Source: Desulfobacterales bacterium
GTDB lineage: Bacteria; Desulfobacterota; Desulfobacteria; Desulfobacterales; Desulfobacteraceae
Direction of reading: 5' to 3'
NCBI GenBank assembly: GCA_022361135.1
Contig: JAKSBM010000584.1
Coordinates: 1 to 15,533, forward strand
Length of the DNA: 15,533 bases
Positions 13,690 through 15,533 of the stretch are shown here, piece by piece. A program made the position numbers and the translations under genes. The notes beneath the pieces are model-generated. The model worked only from the letters and a program-made list of their open reading frames with translations, did not search any database and was not told the origin of the DNA. Each line of letters opens with the position of its first letter. Within the stretch, counting starts at the first letter, position 1.

Positions 13690-14472
13690 ATGGCGTATAA
13701 ACAGATTAAATTTGATGTGCAGGACCGGGTGGCCCTGTTAACCATTAACCGGCCGGAAAAACGCAATGCCTTGAATCTGGAAACCCGCGGGGAAATTGCC
13801 CAGGTCCTGGACCGGCTCTCCGGTACCACCGAGGTGGGATGCCTGGTGGTCACCGGGGCCGGTGACAAGGCATTCATTGCCGGATCAGACCTTACGGAAT
13901 TGTCTAAAATGTCTCCTTTGGAGGTGCATGCCTTTGCATCCACGGCGGGCCAGCGGTTGTATACCCGGTTTGAACAACTGGATATTCCGGTGATCGCCAT
14001 GATCAACGGGCTGTGTCTGGGGGGCGGGCTGGAAGTGGCCATGGCCTGTGACATTCGCCTGGCTGCGGACTGTGCCCGACTGGGACAACCGGAGATTCAT
14101 CTGGGGATTATTCCGGGGTCCGGCGGGACCCAGCGTCTGCCGGCCCTGGTTGGGCAGGGACGGGCCCGGGAAATGGTATTTACAGGGGACCCGGTTTCGG
14201 CACATCGGGCCCTGGAAATGGGGCTGGTGAACCGGATTTGGCCCCAGGCGGAATTGTATGAAAAAACCTTTGAACTGGCTTCTCGCATGGCAGCCAAAAG
14301 CCGTACGGCCCTGAAAATGGCCAAACGGACCATGATTCTGGGACAGGACAGTGGGCTGACTGCCGGGTTGGCCTGTGAGGCCTTGGCCCAGGCGGCGGTG
14401 TTCTCGTCCCCGGACAGGACCGAGGGGATGGCCGCCTTTTTTGATAAGCGCAAACCTGTGTTTAACCGTTAA
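13690..14472 (+). CDS. Enoyl-CoA hydratase/isomerase family protein
   Basis: This crotonase-fold enzyme of 260 residues, the standard length, probably adds water to a 2-enoyl-CoA to give the 3-hydroxyacyl-CoA used by the dehydrogenase encoded upstream. The N-terminal INRPEKRNALN and the oxyanion-hole region FIAGSDLTEL are present. Both hydratase glutamates are kept: Glu115 in GGGLEVAMACD and Glu135 in GQPEIHLGIIPGSGGTQRL, with the usual 20-residue spacing. AAGGAG precedes the ATG by eight bases, and the gene starts 16 nt after the acyl-CoA dehydrogenase 2 stop. It is the last gene of the operon. The AGSD in place of the commoner AGAD is a minor variant. Confidence 0.93.
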   Translation: MAYKQIKFDVQDRVALLTINRPEKRNALNLETRGEIAQVLDRLSGTTEVGCLVVTGAGDKAFIAGSDLTELSKMSPLEVHAFASTAGQRLYTRFEQLDIPVIAMINGLCLGGGLEVAMACDIRLAADCARLGQPEIHLGIIPGSGGTQRLPALVGQGRAREMVFTGDPVSAHRALEMGLVNRIWPQAELYEKTFELASRMAAKSRTALKMAKRTMILGQDSGLTAGLACEALAQAAVFSSPDRTEGMAAFFDKRKPVFNR

Positions 14473-14480
14473 CCCTTAAC

Positions 14481-14564
14481 TCCGGATCTGCCACACCGAT
14501 TCTGTTTCAGAATGGTGGGGCGGGGACTTTCCTAAGCCCTCGCCCCATGCGGTGAATATCCGGA
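14481..14564. other. Structured convergent intergenic region
   Basis: TCCGGAT (14481-14487) can pair with ATCCGGA (14558-14564), enclosing two strong hairpins. One has an ATTCTG-TTT-CAGAAT core (14499-14513), extended by CCACACC with GGTGGGG and one bulge. The other pairs GGGGCGGGG (14517-14525) with CCTCGCCCC (14538-14546). The two inner hairpins share bases 14517-14520 and so compete. No T-run follows on either strand, so this is not a textbook intrinsic terminator. It lies between convergent genes and probably contributes to transcript ends. Confidence 0.4.
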
Positions 14565-14590
14565 CCCTTTGTTTGTTACTCCTCAGCCAG

Positions 14591-14619
14591 ACCCTCCGGA
14601 ATTGACTCCTCCGGAGGGT
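14591..14619. terminator. Hairpin between convergent genes, possible terminator
   Basis: ACCCTCCGGA (14591-14600) pairs perfectly with TCCGGAGGGT (14610-14619) over a 9-base loop. It is 32 bases beyond the stop of the minus-strand transporter gene and about 120 bases after the plus-strand operon. T-rich sequence on the plus strand is short and interrupted (TTTGGTGGTT), so termination efficiency is doubtful. Confidence 0.45.
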
Positions 14620-14651
14620 TTGGTGGTTGGGGCTCAGGGCATGTGTCTATT

Positions 14652-15533
14652 CTATACTGAATCTTTTCGGGGAGATTTCTGACTGATGAGAACCCCGGTG
14701 CCCACCAGCAAGGCGCCGACGAATTGTCCCGGGGAGAGGGATTCTCCCAACAGGCTCCAGCCCAGGATAACGGCCACTGCCGGGACCAGGTTGATGAAGG
14801 TGGAGGCCCGGGTGGCGGGCAGGCGCGACATGGACCAGTTGTACAAGCCGAATGCGCCCACGGATGCGAATATTCCCAGCAGGGAAAGGGCGGCAAAGAG
14901 GTCGGGTTGCAGGAGAAGGTGGGGGGCGACGATGAGGTATCGGATGCCGGGGGCAAAAAAGATGAGCCCGGCGACAAATTGCATGGCGGTCAGTGTCCAG
15001 GGGCCGTAGCTGCGGCTGAGGCGCTTGACCAGAATCATGTTTCCGGCGGCGCAGGCCATGGCGGCAAATTCCAGGCTGTTTCCCAGGATGGGATTGTCCC
15101 CGGGCAGGGCCTCTTCACCAAAGAGGGTGAGGACGCTGACACCGGCTACGGAAATGGTCAGGCCCAGGGCGAGATTGCGCGTCATTTTTTCCTTGAGAAA
15201 GAGCCAGGCGCCCAAAGCGACAAAGACGGGCACCGAGGCGGAAATCACACCGGCCTGGGAAGAGGTGGTCAGCTTCAGGGCATTGGACTCCAGAAAATAA
15301 TAGAAGCAGGGCTGGAGCAGGACCATGGGGATGAGGAGCTTCAGATCCCGGCGGTGGAATCGGGTGGGGACCAGTTTCCGGGCAAAGGGGACCATGAGTA
15401 GGCAAGCAATGACCATGCGGCAGAACATCACAGCCTGGGGATGGAGCTGGGTGACGGCCACCCGGCCGGCAGGGAAGGATGCTCCCCAGAAAAAGACGGC
15501 TGCGGTGAGGGCCAGGTAGGGCAGCAGGGTGGA
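14652..15533 (-). CDS. EamA-family (DMT superfamily) transporter, 5' end beyond window
   Basis: This is a drug/metabolite-type membrane transporter with two EamA repeats, probably ten membrane segments, acting as an exporter or permease for small metabolites. An internal GTG at 15461 could look like a start. The frame stays open to the window edge, however, and encodes a typical first membrane segment (PYLALTAAVFFWGASFPAGR) directly upstream, so the gene is partial at its 5' end and at least 293 residues are visible. Further hallmarks are SSQAGVISASVPVFVALGA with FLKEKMTRN closing the first repeat, and LPATRASTFINLVPAVAVI with LGESLSPGQFVGALLVGTGV in the second. It is convergent with the catabolic operon. 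No functional link is evident. Confidence 0.9.
   Translation of the reverse strand, partial: STLLPYLALTAAVFFWGASFPAGRVAVTQLHPQAVMFCRMVIACLLMVPFARKLVPTRFHRRDLKLLIPMVLLQPCFYYFLESNALKLTTSSQAGVISASVPVFVALGAWLFLKEKMTRNLALGLTISVAGVSVLTLFGEEALPGDNPILGNSLEFAAMACAAGNMILVKRLSRSYGPWTLTAMQFVAGLIFFAPGIRYLIVAPHLLLQPDLFAALSLLGIFASVGAFGLYNWSMSRLPATRASTFINLVPAVAVILGWSLLGESLSPGQFVGALLVGTGVLISQKSPRKDSV

Noticed and set aside
1..15533. CRISPR arrays, insertion sequences, tRNA genes and attachment sites
   Set aside because: No regularly spaced direct repeats, transposase-like proteins, cloverleaf-like sequences or flanking duplications were found. The only repeated units are the 5S-terminator copies.

Overview
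The window looks like a chromosomal segment of an anaerobic bacterium, most plausibly a sulfate-reducing Desulfobacterota. This rests on gene content (2-oxoacid:ferredoxin oxidoreductase, FrhB-type iron-sulfur flavoprotein, TAXI-TRAP transporter, anaerobic-style beta-oxidation set), moderately high GC and the 5S rRNA type. The taxon is inference; no marker here proves it.

Layout. Positions 1-510 hold the 3' part of a 5S rRNA gene and two further decayed 5S-like copies. Each of the three is followed by a terminator of the same unusual architecture. Positions 527-1342 (minus) encode an IclR-family regulator. It diverges from a TAXI-TRAP uptake system: periplasmic receptor at 1613-2602 and fused 4TM-12TM permease at 2652-4508. 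A terminator hairpin (4515-4556) then separates the transporter from a nine-gene, tightly packed plus-strand operon (4618-14472). Its order is FrhB-like iron-sulfur protein, IorA-like and IorB-like 2-oxoacid oxidoreductase subunits, D-isomer 2-hydroxyacid dehydrogenase, acyl-CoA dehydrogenase 1, 3-hydroxyacyl-CoA dehydrogenase, thiolase, acyl-CoA dehydrogenase 2 and enoyl-CoA hydratase. A convergent EamA/DMT exporter-type gene (minus, from 14652, running off the right edge) closes the window; the gap between them is rich in hairpins.

How the genes fit together. The receptor and permease would import an organic acid. The 2-hydroxyacid dehydrogenase could oxidise a 2-hydroxy acid to a 2-oxo acid. 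The IorAB-like enzyme could oxidatively decarboxylate that to an acyl-CoA, with the FrhB-like protein as a candidate electron partner. The dehydrogenases, hydratase and thiolase would then carry out a full round of beta-oxidation. No CoA ligase or CoA transferase is visible, so the 2-oxoacid oxidoreductase is the only apparent entry to CoA thioesters. The substrate cannot be read from the sequence. A near-identical 15-bp palindrome (TTTCTC-N3-GAGAAA) lies upstream of both the transporter and the catabolic operon. A related partial site sits inside the predicted iclR promoter, so the IclR protein probably controls all three units.

The most interesting points are the candidate 2-hydroxy/2-oxo acid catabolic system with its shared operator, the pair of acyl-CoA dehydrogenases of which one lacks the usual catalytic glutamate, and the decaying 5S array whose terminators keep their fold through compensatory changes.
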